From Hedera helix (Eukaryota > Streptophyta > Magnoliopsida > Apiales > Araliaceae): a DNA stretch of 64,000 nt. Shown here one piece after another: positions 63,201 to 64,000 of this stretch. Made by a program: the position numbers and the translations under genes. Numbering within the stretch: the stretch's first letter is position 1; the number at the start of each line of letters is the position of its first letter. The notes under the pieces are model-generated. The model had not been told where the DNA came from and ran no database searches. It was given only the letters and a program-made list of their open reading frames with translations. The stretch covers positions 42,979,411 to 43,043,410 of the forward strand of contig OX359275.1 in NCBI GenBank assembly GCA_947179155.2. The letters are read 5' to 3'.

Positions 63201-64000
63201 AAAAAATTTCAATGAATCTTGTAGTTCTGTGTATTTTTTAGTGGCCATTCATTCTCATTTAAATCTGTCTGTTGACATTACTGTACACATTGCTGCAGTT
63301 GTCGAGGATTATTTACTTGTTCTCGAGTAACATGCATGATGCTTCCTTGTCGCTAAGCGTTCATACTACTTGTGCACGCCTAATGTTGAATCTGGTGAGT
63401 TTTCAAACTCTATCCTTCAAGAGCTTCAAAGAAAGATTTTATGTTCTGTTTTTGGTTGACTTTCCTAGTAAAAGTGCAAAGATATATGTAAGAAGATTGA
63501 TTTCATTTTCTCATTTCATTTCGCTTCCTTTTTGATTGTTTTTTGTGTGGTTTAGGTGGAGCCAATTTTTGAGAAAGGTGTTGATCTACCATCCATGGAT
63601 GAAGCAAGGATTTTGTTGGTATGACATTCATAATGCATCTTGGCAGATCTTGTTTTCCATTTTTCCTCATTTTTCTTAATGTGCTGCATGTACACAATCA
63701 GTCTGCCTTGTATAGTCTATACTTCTTGTGTTCACGGTTTTCTCATAAAAGACTTGTAAAAAATATCTTTACACATCAAAAAAAAAAAAAAACTATTATT
63801 TGGTTTAAATTATAATATACATATTTCCATCTTTCTTCTAGAAAATAACTTATTTCTCCTTTCTTTGCAGGGGCGAATTTTGGATGCTTTTGTTGGGAAA
63901 TTTAGCACTTTTAAACGAACTATTCCTCAGGTGCTTATTTTATACAAGATGCTTTACTGGTCGTGCTGATTTTCTTGTGGCATCATGGCTATATAAATCT
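58004..64000 (+). CDS. TRA1/TRRAP-type PIKK-like scaffold, 5' part
   Basis: Tra1/TRRAP is the very large (about 3,800-residue) activator-binding scaffold of the SAGA and NuA4 histone acetyltransferase complexes, with HEAT/TPR repeats, a FAT domain and an inactive kinase domain. Here only the N-terminal HEAT region is present. Coding exons: 58004-58061, 58166-58929, 60398-60523, 60608-60693, 62011-62119, 63299-63394, 63556-63618, 63871-63930. All GT-AG, all in frame, 454 codons; the gene continues to the right. Starts M-S-P-I-Q-N-F-E-Q-H. Family blocks include NIVVEILNRLPHSEVLRPFV, DNEENGLICIRIIFDLLRNF, LRPLAYSLLAEIVHHVRGDL and DAFVGKFSTFKRTIPQ. I see no damage. The first long intron (58930-60397) has an (AT)n run at 60240-60278. 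Confidence 0.93.
60240..60278. repeat. (AT)n microsatellite in a TRA1 intron
   Basis: AT run of about 39 bp, 120 bp before exon 3. Confidence 0.9.

Overview
The window is AT-rich nuclear DNA from a flowering plant, most likely a eudicot. The evidence is intron-rich genes with plant-only relatives (a WUSCHEL homeobox gene, an ALKBH9-type gene, a WEB-family gene), plant Ty1/copia and hAT elements, many MITEs and long AT microsatellites. I cannot name the species. About 15-20% of the window belongs to host genes including their introns; most of the rest is nested, mostly decayed mobile DNA.

Host genes. (1) 1-1800 (-): possible 5' end of a gene whose body lies left of the window. (2) 9.6-13.1 kb (+): a broken ALKBH9-type RNA demethylase gene that keeps its exon-intron layout but carries frameshifts, a lost splice donor and premature stops. 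(3) 27142-28799 (+): an intact three-exon WUSCHEL gene (322 codons) with homeodomain, acidic stretch, WUS-box and EAR motif. (4) 33764-38985 (-): an intact eleven-exon SWD2/WDR82-like WD40 gene (332 aa) with one GC-AG intron. (5) 51869-52664 (-): a decayed WEB-family coiled-coil gene. (6) 58004-right edge (+): the first eight coding exons (454 codons) of a TRA1/TRRAP-type gene.

Mobile DNA. 2.98-6.2 kb: a MULE-type MITE split by a 2954-bp solo LTR (TSD GACAG) that is full of TCGTAGAGT/ACTCTACGA palindromes. 6.3-9.1 kb: a diverged direct duplication, the second copy interrupted by a sister MITE. 17.9-24.2 kb: CACTA-like subterminal repeats flanking a complete copia element (18785-23712; TSD TTTAT; 203-bp LTRs differing at 2 sites; TA...CA ends) with a broken polyprotein. 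24.6-25.4 kb: a foldback with four tandem units. 29190-29625: a MULE MITE with a 9-bp TSD. 39411-43235: a complete hAT element (13-bp TIR, 8-bp TSD AGTGATAG) with a decayed transposase. 44412-46131 (-): a 1720-bp solo LTR (TSD ATTAC) with repeated GC palindromes upstream of a TATA box. 46.6-50.6 kb (-): a probable Helitron carrying exon fragments, one from a GH9 endoglucanase. 52779-54430: a 1.65-kb inverted repeat able to form a giant hairpin.

The three intact genes are a stem-cell transcription factor, a COMPASS/3'-end-processing subunit and a SAGA/NuA4 scaffold. They sit on different strands with large TE blocks between them, so I see no functional cluster. I found no single new gene system. 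The least familiar structures are the two palindrome-loaded solo LTRs, the giant foldback and the gene-capturing Helitron.
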